A DNA stretch of 64,000 nt, taken from contig JARJPL010000007.1 of the NCBI GenBank assembly GCA_030782805.1, positions 33,749 through 97,748 of the forward strand, read 5' to 3'. A program made the position numbers and the translations under genes. Shown here piece by piece: positions 12,601 to 23,200 of this stretch (the first letter of the stretch is position 1; each line of letters begins with the position of its first letter). The notes beneath the pieces were generated by a model that had not been told where the DNA came from, searched no databases, and saw nothing but the letters and a program-made list of their open reading frames with translations. This stretch comes from Aschersonia sp. MBC 622 (taxonomy: Eukaryota > Ascomycota > Sordariomycetes > Hypocreales > Clavicipitaceae).

Positions 12601-13104
12601 TTAATCGTCATCATCGTTGGGAGAGTTCCTCGAGCATCGGATAGAATAGGCCGTGATGCGGATTCGCGACTGGCTCTGAAAAATCGCTACGGGATCAAAG
12701 TCTTGGCAGTTTGACGCGCTATTCTATTGTTAGCTGTACTAGAACTAACTATATACTGCCCAAAAGAAAAAAACGGTTTGTATTTTTTGACGTACCGGTA
12801 GAACTCGCAATTCACAACGGGAGTGAGCAGCAGAGATTGAGTGCCTCGTCCTGGGGTGGAGCTGTAACTCAAGATTAGCTTTGGCAGACGGGTGGACTCT
12901 GGTCATGGTTAAATGCACTCACAAGGGAGGACCCAAGTTGACGCAAATACCATTGGCAGGGATCGTGCGGCGTTGCCCGCGATATTCTGGGCTGTCAAAG
13001 ATGTTGGCGTTGTCGTCCCGAGCACTTAGACCAGCCGTCGCCGTCGCCGGGCTCGCTGCAGCCAGGGGGGCGAGAAGAAGCGGGAGAATATTCATAAAAA
13101 GCAT
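12601..13104 (-). CDS. Small secreted protein, four conserved-type Cys (possibly beta/gamma-crystallin-like)
   Basis: Three exons (12923-13104, 12796-12861, 12601-12718) give 121 residues. The ATG at 13104 starts MLFMNILPLLLAPLAAASPA, a clear signal peptide with likely cleavage after AAAS or ASPA. Both introns (12862-12922 with GTGAGT, 12719-12795 with GTACGT) are needed to continue the frame. After splicing the mature part contains the pieces NIFDSPEYRGQRRTIP, NGICVNL, TPVVNCEFYRASNCQDF and AYSIRCS, then ends in an Asp run. The spacing of aromatic/Gly residues and the four Cys resemble small secreted fungal proteins with a beta/gamma-crystallin-like fold. This is recalled similarity, not proven. 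Function is unknown. Candidates are a calcium- or ligand-binding wall protein or an effector. The spliced model is strong because Cys and frame are recovered only when both introns are removed. Confidence 0.75.
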
Positions 13105-13221
13105 GTTGACTGTTTAAAAAGCTGTGAAATTTTGCAAAGTATGTCTCGCTTCTTGTGTAGTGGAAGAGCTGATTGTCTGTCTGTCTGTATCTCTCAGCAA
13201 ATAGTTGGGGAGAACAGGACG

Positions 13222-13228
13222 TTTTATA
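13222..13228 (-). promoter_or_regulatory. TATA box of the small secreted protein gene
   Basis: TATAAAA read on the minus strand, 118 bp upstream of the ATG at 13104. Spacing fits a fungal core promoter with a leader of roughly 80-90 nt. Confidence 0.5.
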
Positions 13229-14386
13229 TGTAAATGCCTCTCCTCGGAGCTTTAATCTCCTGCGACCAAATAGATCCTTGAGTGAATGTGCCCGGCTTAA
13301 GCTCAAGACACACAGATAGCTGCTACAACAGTACATACTGACTGTTACGCGAGAGAAGTGCTATAGAAGGACTGTGATTCAGAGTGAGGGATGCAATGTC
13401 TCGCCGAGGACTTCTTGAATTCTCTCTGTACGGATCCATGTACAGTCTTTTCCATTGCTTGACCGTTGTCTAAATCAAACTCTGCTGGGCACGCTTTGCC
13501 TGTTTCGCCTGCCTAATGTGGTGGCGTGTGTTCAGCAACCGGTCTCAGCACTACTCATGCTGCGACCTGCAGCGTACCATCTTTCATCGGTATCATCTAG
13601 GTATGAGACTTTGCAGACCAATGTCTTTCATAGGCAGCATTCATGTATGAGGGACTAAACAACAATATTCGAAATGCGTTGTAGTGCATCTGCTGTGCGA
13701 AAAAAAACTATGAGAAACCTGCAAGATCACATCGTACGTTGTTCATTCGTCTTAGCTGCGCTGGCGGACACTATAGATGAAGAAAAAGCAGCAATCTATT
13801 TAACCGGCTCACTAGTTCATTTGGCTCTACTTGGCCCGTGTTCCACAATATACTGATACTGTCTCTGCACTACCAGGTGCGACTTCATTGTTCCTGCCTC
13901 AACAAAAAAGTGTACGTGTAAGACATTCAGCATATAGCTACGCAGTGCGCAGAAAGGGCAGCTAGACTTAATCACCGCCTTTAATCGCTTCCATCTGCGA
14001 ATATTGCGCAAGAGTTTTCTACAAGGAAATTTGACGAACCAGCTAGCTCCAGTATAGTTTTTGCGACGAGGTCTCATTCGTTAGATGGTAATACCAGTCG
14101 GCAGATGAAACATACTGCTCTATCAGCCTTCAACTATTACAGCGCTGAAATTCAAATTCGCCGTTGGCGAGATCGTCCATTGTTAGATCCGGAAGAGTAG
14201 GATTAAGCCAGTTAATAATGGCCGTATCAATAGAAGCTTGTTCGCCAGTATTTCAGTACCACAACTGCTATGACGATACATTCATCAAAACGTAATCCTA
14301 TTTTCCATGTTGAGATAAAAATGCGATTCATGAGGACATCTGTTACTCGTCACTCTTAGAGCGAAACAAACACGGCTGACGAGAGA

Positions 14387-14674
14387 TCAGCATGGCGCAG
14401 AATCCGGTGACATAGGATCCATGTCTGCCAGACCGCTCAAGCTGATCCTGCCGTGCTTGCTGAGGTTTACCGCAACTTCAATCAGCGCCGGATCCTCTTT
14501 GGACTTGGACCTCTTGCTGTGGGCGGCACACGGGACATCGCTTTGCCAACGAGGTATGCGACACTCTTGTTGAAGGCAAAGCAGCGACTTACACCACGTC
14601 GGGTACTCACGCTCGGTGATGCCGACAACAACGACCAGTGATGCCGCCAACAACGACCAGTGAATGGAAGGCAT
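14387..14674 (-). CDS. Doubtful small ORF with a signal-peptide-like N-terminus
   Basis: The ATG at 14674 gives 95 residues beginning MPSIHWSLLAASLVVVVGIT, a hydrophobic start resembling a signal peptide, then Cys-containing and basic sequence without recognisable domains. A 22-bp tandem duplication overlaps the hydrophobic segment and would have shifted the frame when it arose. It could be a small secreted protein, a decayed one, or chance. Confidence 0.22.
   Translation of the reverse strand: MPSIHWSLLAASLVVVVGITEREYPTWCKSLLCLQQECRIPRWQSDVPCAAHSKRSKSKEDPALIEVAVNLSKHGRISLSGLADMDPMSPDSAPC
14616..14659. repeat. 22-bp tandem duplication (2 copies)
   Basis: Two adjacent 22-bp copies beginning GTGATGCCG differ at a single base (ACAACAACG versus CCAACAACG context). 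The length is not a multiple of three, so a coding sequence here would change frame. Confidence 0.8.
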
Positions 14675-15090
14675 CGCATTTGAACTTGGCTTTTGCGCCA
14701 CAGAGCGGCGAAGTCGCTGTCCAACGCAGAGCCCCTGCGTGCGTGCCATGTTGTACCCGCGCGAGTGAGCACGGCTGATGAGAGCCATAAAGGAGGGTGA
14801 GTTGGTTGCCGATGCGGGACCAGATGGGACGCACGGTATGAGAGACGGCCTGCAGACAACACAGAAGCGTTCTGAGTCCATGGCAGGTTCAAATTACTTA
14901 AAATATTCGAGCAAAAAAGGTGAGACAATTAATAATGTTGTTCCAGATATAACATAGAAAAAGCTGCTAAAACGGCAATTGTGGTTGAGCTGCTCAAGAA
15001 CGGCAGAGAGACAGACTGTCTCACGAAAGTAGAAAGCTCACGTCCTCTTCAACACATAATGGCCTTCCCCCGTTCAACCCGGTTCAATAC

Positions 15091-16414
15091 TTACCTCTGC
15101 GTAACCTTGCGAATCTGCTCGCCAAAAGTCGGCATGCGCAGTTTGGCCAGGCCCGCTCCAAAGCCGAGACGAAAGTTGGTCAGCATCCACGTAGGAGCGC
15201 CTCGCTGAAGTCAAGTTAGCCAAGTTCTGTATAGATCAATAGCCAAAGGCTGAACGATTCAAAGAGAGAATCTGGTTTCCATCGCCTTTATCAAAGATCA
15301 TCACTTACTAAACCTGCACTGAAGCTGCCGGCGCCGGGCTTGTAGATTGTGTGCGAGTAGGTGCTATAGACGGAGTCGACAATGGCCTCGGCCACCGTCT
15401 CAACCTCGAGGAACGGCACCGCAAAGCTTCCGCCCCTGGCTGCCGTGCCCACCATCGGCGTGCGGATGAAGCCAAAGATGCCGAGCGTTTGTCGGACGCG
15501 CGGCGCGTCATACATGAACTTGAGTTCGAGCTGGAGGGCCTGTAAAGAAGAAACATTGGTTAGCAAAAACAGAAAAAAAAAATTACCACGAAGCAATTGT
15601 AAAGGGAAGAGCAACGTACGTCGTGCAACGCAGACAAGCCGGCCTTTGTCGACGAATACGGCCCGATGGTCGGGCCTGCAATCACGGAGCTCAGCGACCC
15701 CGAGTACACAATGTGTCCGTGGTCGTGCCGCACCATATCGCCGAGAAACTGCTGCGTCACATAATACTGCGCCAGTAGATTCGTTTTAATCACCAGATCC
15801 AGGTCCTCCGGCTTGGCCAGCAGAATCGGCGAGCTCCTTGCCACGCCCGCATTGTTGAACAGCACCGTCGGATGGCCCACCTCCTCGCGCACCTTGTCCG
15901 CCATTTCTCTGACCGCGTCTGAGCTGGTCAAGTCGCAGTGATAAAAGTGCACCGTCGTGCCGGCGGGCGGCTCCCACTTGAGCGGGCCGACGTCGACGAC
16001 TACCACGACGGTCCGCGGGTTGCGCCGCACAAACTCCTGCGCGACCGCCGCGCCGATGCCGCTGCTGCCGCCGGTTATCAACACGATCTCGCGGTCAAAG
16101 TCCCATGTCGGGTCCTCGACCCAATTATTGCTGCTTTTTTGGGTGAGCCAGCTGCTGAGCGCGTAGGCCGACGTAAGCAAGGCGACGGCCCATGCTGGGC
16201 GGCGCAGGCCCGCGAGGTGGACGGCGGTGAATCGTAACAGGCGGGTGGCGGTTTCGTTGTGCAGGAGCGTGCGAAGGACGGCGGGCGCGAAGCGGGCAAG
16301 GAGCGGCTCGAGGGAGAGGCCGAGGGCGAGGGGCAGGGCGGTGCGGTGGTTGACGGCGCGGCTGACGGTGCCGAAGACGGCATCAATGTTGAAGCCCTCG
16401 CGGTTGGTAAACAT
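15091..16414 (-). CDS. Membrane-anchored short-chain dehydrogenase/reductase (SDR16C/DHRS-like)
   Basis: Three exons (15620-16414, 15309-15539, 15091-15204) give 379 residues, with the stop immediately after ..KVTQR. The ATG at 16414 starts MFTNREGFNIDAVFGTVSRA. About 110 residues with two hydrophobic segments (about 24-50 and 74-92) precede the catalytic domain, as in the retinol/17-beta-HSD type SDR16C enzymes of ER or lipid droplets. The cofactor motif is TGGSSGIG (114-121), followed by NNAG (187-190), Ser at about 240, and the YSSTK catalytic pair Tyr253/Lys257. Asp at the end of the second beta strand (VVVVVD) favours NAD over NADP. The family interconverts alcohols and ketones of hydrophobic substrates. 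The enzyme is complete. Substrate is unknown. Confidence 0.9.
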
Positions 16415-17860
16415 GACGGCTAGCTTTGTGTGGGAGACGGACGGGTCGCAACAATGATCAAGGTAGGAAATCGAAAGAGCCTCAAAAAGAAGAAATTTGG
16501 CGATTTAAGTAATGGGATACTTGACTGGCTTTCGAAGATGGTTCGAACCTTCCTGCAACGCAAAAGTACCCACGTCCAGTCTCAGTTTGTACAGGCGGCG
16601 CTGTACTATAGACAGGGCCCTGGGCTTTAATGGCTGCTTTCCTGGTACAAGATCTTGAGCACTAGAACAAGTCGGCATGCGAGCCGGGAGCTCCGGCAAG
16701 AATAAGCTCGAGACATGCTGCTGCACGGCCGCACACGTCAGAGCCGCGTACGGCTTCTTACTTGATGTGGAAGCGGAATTCGCTGCGAATCCGTTGGAAT
16801 TGGCGCTCAGTCTCACCTTTTCTCAACCCTATTCATCTGCGTCTGCGCGGCCATTCTCAATGCACCGATTTTTCCGAGTAAAATTTTCAAGATCCACCAG
16901 TGAGAGAAACTGCGTCATTTTGCGATTAGCTCCAAGGCCAGCCCGGGACCTGGTCGTTCCTGGGCTACATGTTCGTGATGTTAGAGACCCTCCCGGCCGG
17001 GGCCAACAGCTTTGCGACACTGTACTGGTCAACGATTGAGCCGTCTTCCATTTATCTGATCCACAGAACATGTCTCTTCGGGGCTTAGGTAGGCTGAGGA
17101 CGGCTCCGTCAAATTGGACCCCTCGCTGTCCTCTAGATGGAGACATGGGTTCTCTTTTTGGGCCTAGCACATTGGGCTTGATTAGCACGCGAGAGTTGTA
17201 CCAAGACTAGTTAACTGACTAGTTAGTTAATTAGTTGGTCTCAAGAATACAAAGCCGCCCCCCACACAGATCCAAGCAAGCCATGCTTGCCATGGTACGG
17301 AGAGGAGAGCCATGCCAACTGAGTCGAGCGGACCTCGGCTACTTCACAAGTTTATTACCCCGTACCCGGTGCGCCAGCCATTCGTGTGCCTAGGCGATCA
17401 ACAAGCTCCAGGGGTTTGATGATAGAAAACTGACCTGGACGTCTCACCTCGCCGAGAATCTGCTTCTTCCTTTTGCTTCTATCTTGCTTCTCCATTTTGC
17501 CTTTTTTATTCTTACTCAGCCGCAGAACACGTCGTGAAGCGTTCTGTTAGCGTCTCTACTACCTTGCCTGTAACCAACGCCTCGGCATACGCTTGTGCGA
17601 CCACACCACCCGATTCGAGACGGTAAACCCCGGCCGAACCCCGTCCACCATGGTAAGCTGATGCGCGTGCAAATCTTTGGAGGAGAGACGCTTTGAGACG
17701 GTCGGATGGGTTGCGCTCTAATTGAAGTTGCGAATGCGTCAGAGGGAAATTTTTTTCTTCTCGAAAAGAAACCACATCTGGTCGAAACTCGACTTAAACA
17801 AAGGTCAATGAAGCCGAGGTTGACGATGCAATGTAGGCTCCTTTTCCGAGCAAACCCAAC
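16415..17860. promoter_or_regulatory. Divergent intergenic region of the SDR and alpha/beta-hydrolase genes
   Basis: About 1.45 kb separates the two head-to-head start codons and holds no supported gene. Around 17200-17240 there is an AT-rich patch of repeated CTAGTTA-type words. A pyrimidine-rich leader lies at about 17460-17520. Confidence 0.45.
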
Positions 17861-19065
17861 ATGAGCGTCGGTGAGCGCCTGACCATGATCCTCAAGCTCC
17901 TCACCATCTGTACGTCACTACGCCCGGCTGCGCGCCACTAATCTCGTCTCTCGTCGCTAATCTGGGCCCGCGCTCTCACCCTGCAGTCCCCGCGAGCCTG
18001 GCCCTCAACATCCTGCGCATGCTGGTGCTGTCCGTGACGCACGGCATGAAGCTGCGCTCCGCGTTCCTGGCCGCCGTCGTGCGCACCACCTTTGGCATCC
18101 TGACGGGCAAGGAGATTCAGAAGCTGCAGCCGACGACGCGCCAAGAGTATGCCAAGTTTATCAAATACGCGGCCAAGCGCTGGAACGCGCCCAACTTCAA
18201 GAGCCGCGTCGTCTACGACGTGCAGGAGCTCGACAAGGATGTCGACGACTCGGCCATCCTATGGCTCGGCGACCGCAAAAAGGCCAAAAAGGTGGTCCTC
18301 TTCCTGCACGGTGGCGGCTACGTGCTGCCGGCCTCTGACGGTCACTTCCTTTGGGCCTGGAACACCTACGTCATGTCCGGCGTCGAGGCCGGTGTCGAGA
18401 CAGCCGTCGCCTTCTTGCAGTACACGCTCGCCCCGCGCGGTGTGCTGCCCATCCCTCTGCGGCAAAGCGTCGCCGCGTACGAGGAGGTGCGCGCGCAGGG
18501 CTTCTTGCCGCGTGACATTATCGTCGGCGGCGACTCGGCCGGCGGTAACCTGACGATGCAGTTCCTCGGGCACGCCCTGCATGCACAGCCGTCGGTTCCT
18601 GAGATCAAGCTGTCGGAACCCTTTTCCGCCGCCTTTCTCGTCTCCGCCTGGCTCGGCCTGAGCGACGACACCGAGTCCTTCCGCGTCTTTGGCAACAACG
18701 ACATGGTCAGCTCGGCCATTGTCCAGAAGCTGAGCGTCGAGTCGGTCGAGCCGCACAAGCGCGCCACCGTCAAGTCGCTGTCGGACCCCTGGTCGCGCCC
18801 GCTCGAGGCCGACTTTGGCTGGTTCCAGGATTTCGACACGGTCGTGTCCAAACTTTATGTGACGTACGGCGGCCGAGAAGTCCTGCGCGACCACAGCCTG
18901 GCCATGATTGAGACCATCAAGCGCGAGGCCCCTGGCGTCGACCTTCTTACGTACGAGGCCCCCAAGGAGCTTCACGACGGTGTTCTGGTTGAGCATCTTT
19001 TCAAGAATCCCAGCGTCAACGCCAAGAAGATGAAGATCTGGTTCAAGGGTGTCATTATCCAATGA
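17861..19065 (+). CDS. Alpha/beta hydrolase, HSL-type esterase
   Basis: Two exons (17861-17909, 17987-19065) give 375 residues. The ATG at 17861 starts MSVGERLTMILKLLTIFPAS, a hydrophobic N-terminus that continues past the intron and may be a membrane anchor. The 77-bp intron has GTACGT and CTGCAG ends. The oxyanion-hole motif HGGG is at about 124-127 and the nucleophile elbow GDSAGG has Ser200. A likely acid is Asp318 in GGREVLRDHS, with the base His346 in ELHDG. This layout is that of hormone-sensitive-lipase family (alpha/beta-hydrolase-3) esterases, which cleave short to medium esters. All catalytic residues are visible, so the enzyme should be active. Its end converges on the D-amino-acid-oxidase fusion gene with only 112 bp between stops. 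Confidence 0.9.
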
Positions 19066-19177
19066 GCAACAACGGGGTACTGAGTTTTGGTTCGCATGAC
19101 ATGGTAGGCTTTGTTATGTGCTCGAAAGGCGTATCGGTTTTACGTAGATATGTATTTTGAAATAACGATTTCACACA

Positions 19178-20787
19178 TCATATACTGTTGCCTGATGCGG
19201 CGCAACATTGGTCAACAAGACTGGTGGCACGAGATGCTATGGCCCATCCAATTTTGAATCCGTTGGGCCCGGCACCGTAGCAGTGAACGATAGACATGGA
19301 CGACAGCTCATTATCAAGACTGTCTTCCGAAGGTAGATTGAAGGTAATCACTTCCTTTTCTAGGCGTAGCCCGCCCTTGCGCATTGGTATGCGGCCGATA
19401 TAAGCCTGCCGGACGTTGATGGCCGGCGGTAAAGAGGAGTCGTCTGCGGGGACTTGTAGAAGATCTGGACAGACGGCTGCAACGCGCCGAAGGATCTTTT
19501 CAATGGCCAATCGTGAATTGTTTGGTGACCAGTTGTGCGGCTCTATTGTTCCGCCTATGACGGTGCCCCCACAAGGACGAGGAATGACGACAGTAGTATG
19601 GCCATCGGCAGAGTGGTGAGAGACTGTCGAGTGGTAGCTGTTTGATATGAGCATGTACTGGGTACGCGTTGGGAAGCATCTCGTGTCGCCAAAGCCAGTT
19701 CCACTCGCATTGACAACGATTTTGGGCATTGCCAAGTCTGGACGGTGTTCTTGGGCCACGAATGCCGCCTCTTGTACGGCGCCAAGCCTCGAGCGTACAA
19801 AGATGGCTCCGAGCGACTCTGCCTGGCCCTGAAGCCATCCAAGATAGGTTGGAGTGTCAATGACCCAGGCAGAGTACGTCATTCCAGCCTTGATGCTTTT
19901 GGCCGTCCCTTCTGTGGGCATTTCATCAGGCTCCAGCAGGCGATACTCTGGCCAGACAGCAAACATGTCCAGCTCGTCCTCTGTGGGCGTCGTGTCAAAG
20001 TACTCTACGGCTGTGATGAGTGCCACACCCGCATCCTCAATGTCGGGATCATCAGCGATGCGCTTGAGCTCCTCGTACGTCTCGAGCATCATGGTGTTTT
20101 CGAAAGCGTCTTGCTTGGTCTTGACAGGGACGGGCCGAAAGTGTGCGCCAGCGCGAGGGGAGGCATAATCGATATCCCAGTCGCCCGGAAGCTCTCGCGC
20201 GACAACCGTGACGGGATACCCGCGGCGAATCAGGTGCAGGGTGATGGACAGGCCAATGACACCGGCACTGCATTGTCCGATGAGGTCAACGAGCGGCCGC
20301 GGAAACGATACGAAACTACATACCCGATTACCGCGACGTGATGTTTCGAGGTCTTCTGAGTGACCTCGGATTGTGATAATCCGGGCCTGAAGCCTTGTGG
20401 CCTATCTGATCTCGGAACATACAGGCCGTTGCGTGTGATGAAGCGGTCAACCCAGCGTGATGTGACAAGATCCAAAACGTCCGAAGACCGAGCTCGAATT
20501 ATCCTGTTAGCCGCGTCCGTAATCCATTGTTTCGGCGTGGGGACATTATTATCATTGAGCCTCCGGATCTCGGAAGAAAGCTCTTCTTCTTCTTCTTCCG
20601 TGAGCTTTGTATTGGGGGCGCGCCACCCCTCCTTCTTTGGCGTGATTCCATCAAGCCTTCGTCGGAGGGTCCCACGCGTGACGCCAAAATTTCGTGCCGC
20701 TGTGGCCACTGCAAATCCAGGATTCTGCACGAGAAAATCTAGACATTTCTTGAGGCGATCCTCGGCGTTGGAACCGGTTCGCTCCAT
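19178..20787 (-). CDS. D-amino-acid oxidase-like flavoprotein fused to an N-terminal HTH (psq/CENP-B type) transposase DNA-binding domain
   Basis: Two exons (20324-20787, 19178-20267) give 517 residues. The 56-bp intron (GTATGT..GCAG) falls inside the FAD motif. Residues 149-517 are a D-amino-acid-oxidase-like domain: HHVAVIGAGVIGL, then YASPRAGAHFRPVP, VVNASGTGFGDTR, RIPMRKGGLRLE with the expected substrate Arg, and a diverged DAO signature IVHCYGAGPNGFKIG. Residues 1-148 are something else: a psq-like helix-turn-helix (AVATAARNFGVTRGTLRRRL, about 26-45) and a CENP-B-type HTH (about 61-123, ending WVDRFITRNGLY). This arrangement is known from the N-terminus of fungal pogo-type transposases. 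The DDE catalytic part is absent. No ATG lies between Met1 and the oxidase, so the oxidase can only be started from the HTH ATG unless an unseen exon exists. The C-terminus is ASGNSI, without a peroxisomal tripeptide. The alternative is a transposon remnant lying by chance in frame. Confidence 0.75.
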
Positions 20788-23200
20788 ATTACATGCGGCC
20801 TTGAGCACGCAGACCGTGAAACCTGTGAGGCGGCCGCGATGGTGGGGTGGCCGCTTCGGTGTGCGATTAACCCGCAAATTGAGAGCAATATTATTAGTCA
20901 TCATCTGGCTTGCGGCCACCCAACCCAGCCAAGGGGCCTCATCAAAACCATACACTGGTCATGCCTTTGTGTATCAATCAGACTCTTTGTAGCTGTCTCA
21001 TCTTGCTCTAGACGCGTTCCGCGTATAATGATTGTTTCCTTCTCTGCTCTCAGAGAATGACAACACAAGGCCGTACGAGCATACTCGAATGTTTTGTCTC
21101 ATCGTCTCACCCTTGGGATTCATCGGCTTTCATTTCCTTTCTCCTACTCCGAGCAGTGGGTGGCAACAAGCGTATTCGACGCTCGTGGACGCTAGAAGCG
21201 GCTGCTCTTCATGGTCCTTGATTCAAGCAACTCGGGCATTGCTTATCCGGTTTGATGGACTGCGCCACGTCGACATTTGCATGAAGCCGGTCTCGGGTGT
21301 GGTTACAGCCGCCGAACGACCGAGCCACGAGCCACGCCGCCGCAAACCCTCTACGCTCAAGGATATCAAGCTTTGCTTTTCCTGAATGCGAAATAAATCC
21401 CTGTTGTCGTTTGTCATGGATACGGGCGGCTATCTGAAATCATGCAGTTCCCTGACAACTTTGATTCGCAACGTTTGGCTACCCACCACCACCCTGTCCA
21501 ATAACGCTCGTGGGTGAGGCGCCTCTGAGTATACTGTATGTGCATGGACTACGGCCGCGCATCTTGACAAATAGAATGCACTTTCGTAACACTCGACTAT
21601 TCTATTCTGCAATTTGACAATCTCTTCGACATTGGCTCGTATCATTGTGTCAGTAGGTATACGTCCGTAGTGGCGAGATTTGCGGGTTGGCCTTCTCGAA
21701 AAGGCAGCTGGTCGAATGTGGCTGGCTCTTGATTGTAACCTCATTGCTACCACCTTTTCTTTGTGGTAATGATCTCATGGCTGTTGATGTTGACCGCTCG
21801 CTAATGGTCAAGAGGTCAGCCAGTGCTACGTATTATTGCCATTGTCGGCAGCGCTCTTAGCCATCAAAGCTCAATCACACTTCTTGGTTGGTCTAGCAGC
21901 TTTCCGACAAAGAGCTATAGCTGAGGCTCACCTGCCTCCGCTACAGAAAACGGCCATGGGGGACAGCGCTGACAGGTGGGCTGGTGGGTTGTGTTCATCC
22001 ATGGCCAAATATAGCATATACAGACGGTCGCCAAGATTAATGGCAAATGCTTGGTATTTTAAGCGTCGAACTTGATGTAGGTTTCGGAAGTCCAAAGATT
22101 GGTGTCGGACAGTTCAGAAAAAGCAAGTCCAGGGCTGATCGGCGCTGGTGCAGGCGACGTTTGTACTTGGTAGCGCCGCGTTCTGGGAACGGACGGGTTT
22201 ACTGTAGAAGACACAGAAGACACAGAAGCTGGCTGTGTCTATGATTTTGAGGAATCGGAACAGGAGTCAATAACGGCTGATGATGGGCGCGAAAAGTCTT
22301 GAAGCTGCTTTTGCAGCAGGCACCGATATTGTACATGTAAAAAAATGTCTTGACAAGACAACCCAGGTACCTAGGCAGAGACTGCGACGGTCGCCAGCTG
22401 GCAGCTGCGCTGGCAGAATTTGAGGTGACAGCTGGCAAGCCAAAAACGCCAATAACCTCACCCCCAAAACAATGTAGTGTCTGCGCACACCTTCACAAGA
22501 AGCAGATTTATCATATTTGTCATTACAAACTCAATACTCTGACTTGCCTGCCGACCGAAACGCGGGGACTGCCAAGGGGGGGTCTCTTTATTGCACAGAC
22601 AGACGAGATGGGAGACAAGATGACAGGCAGGCCCCATCACCACGATCCAGTCCGCCAGTAGCCGGCCACAGCCTGGTGAAGACAAGGAACAATGCTTGCT
22701 GACTGCGCTGTCTGGTCAATCAGAAGGCACCATTTCTGGTCCACCGCGACGCCAAAACACCTCTGGCTCCTCCAATGCGTGCTGTCAGCCTGTCACCTGT
22801 AGGCTGTTGCACAGTCGGTTTGGGGCCGCTGCGACGCTACGTATCTATCGCCATGCATTGATTTGATGCGCCCCATCCTGATGCTGACGCTAAGGGAAGA
22901 TGGGAATTGGGTCGGGGCCAATAGTTGCTTATTCTTAAGTAACCTCATCCCCGGGTTGCGGCTCGAAGGATCTTGTCTGTTATCATTTTGTCTTTGTTTC
23001 GGCGCATTTCGATGGATGTTGCATGCCGGCCTGGAGACTGCTCTTGACACCGATTCGATTTGAGCGCGGGGCTCGCTGTACACCAGCTTTTGAAATTCAA
23101 ACGCCTTGGCCGCACCGTTTCAGTGACTGGACATCGGACGATTGACGGCAAATATCTGTACACAACACGCATATAACGACGGCAATAAATTATCACCGTC
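20788..23200. other. Intergenic between the HTH-oxidase fusion and the aspartic protease
   Basis: About 2.4 kb. The frame of the fusion stays open upstream of its ATG to about 20955, so an extra 5' exon cannot be excluded. A minus-strand frame at 21430-21753 (about 107 codons) has no recognisable domain. I found no terminal inverted repeats or DDE transposase remnant next to the HTH part by eye. Confidence 0.5.

Larger units (their letters stand above)
13105..15090. other. Intergenic between the small secreted protein and SDR genes
   Basis: About 2 kb. It holds the promoter of the secreted-protein gene, a doubtful small frame at 14387-14674, and a 22-bp tandem duplication near 14616-14659. 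Nothing else is supported. Confidence 0.5.

Noticed and set aside
16521..16570. GGTTCGAACC resembling a tRNA B box.
   Set aside because: No matching A box or cloverleaf on either strand. I saw no tRNA, 5S or other rRNA gene in the window.
21430..21753. Minus-strand frame of about 107 codons.
   Set aside because: Composition looks ordinary, but no domain or family resemblance could be named.
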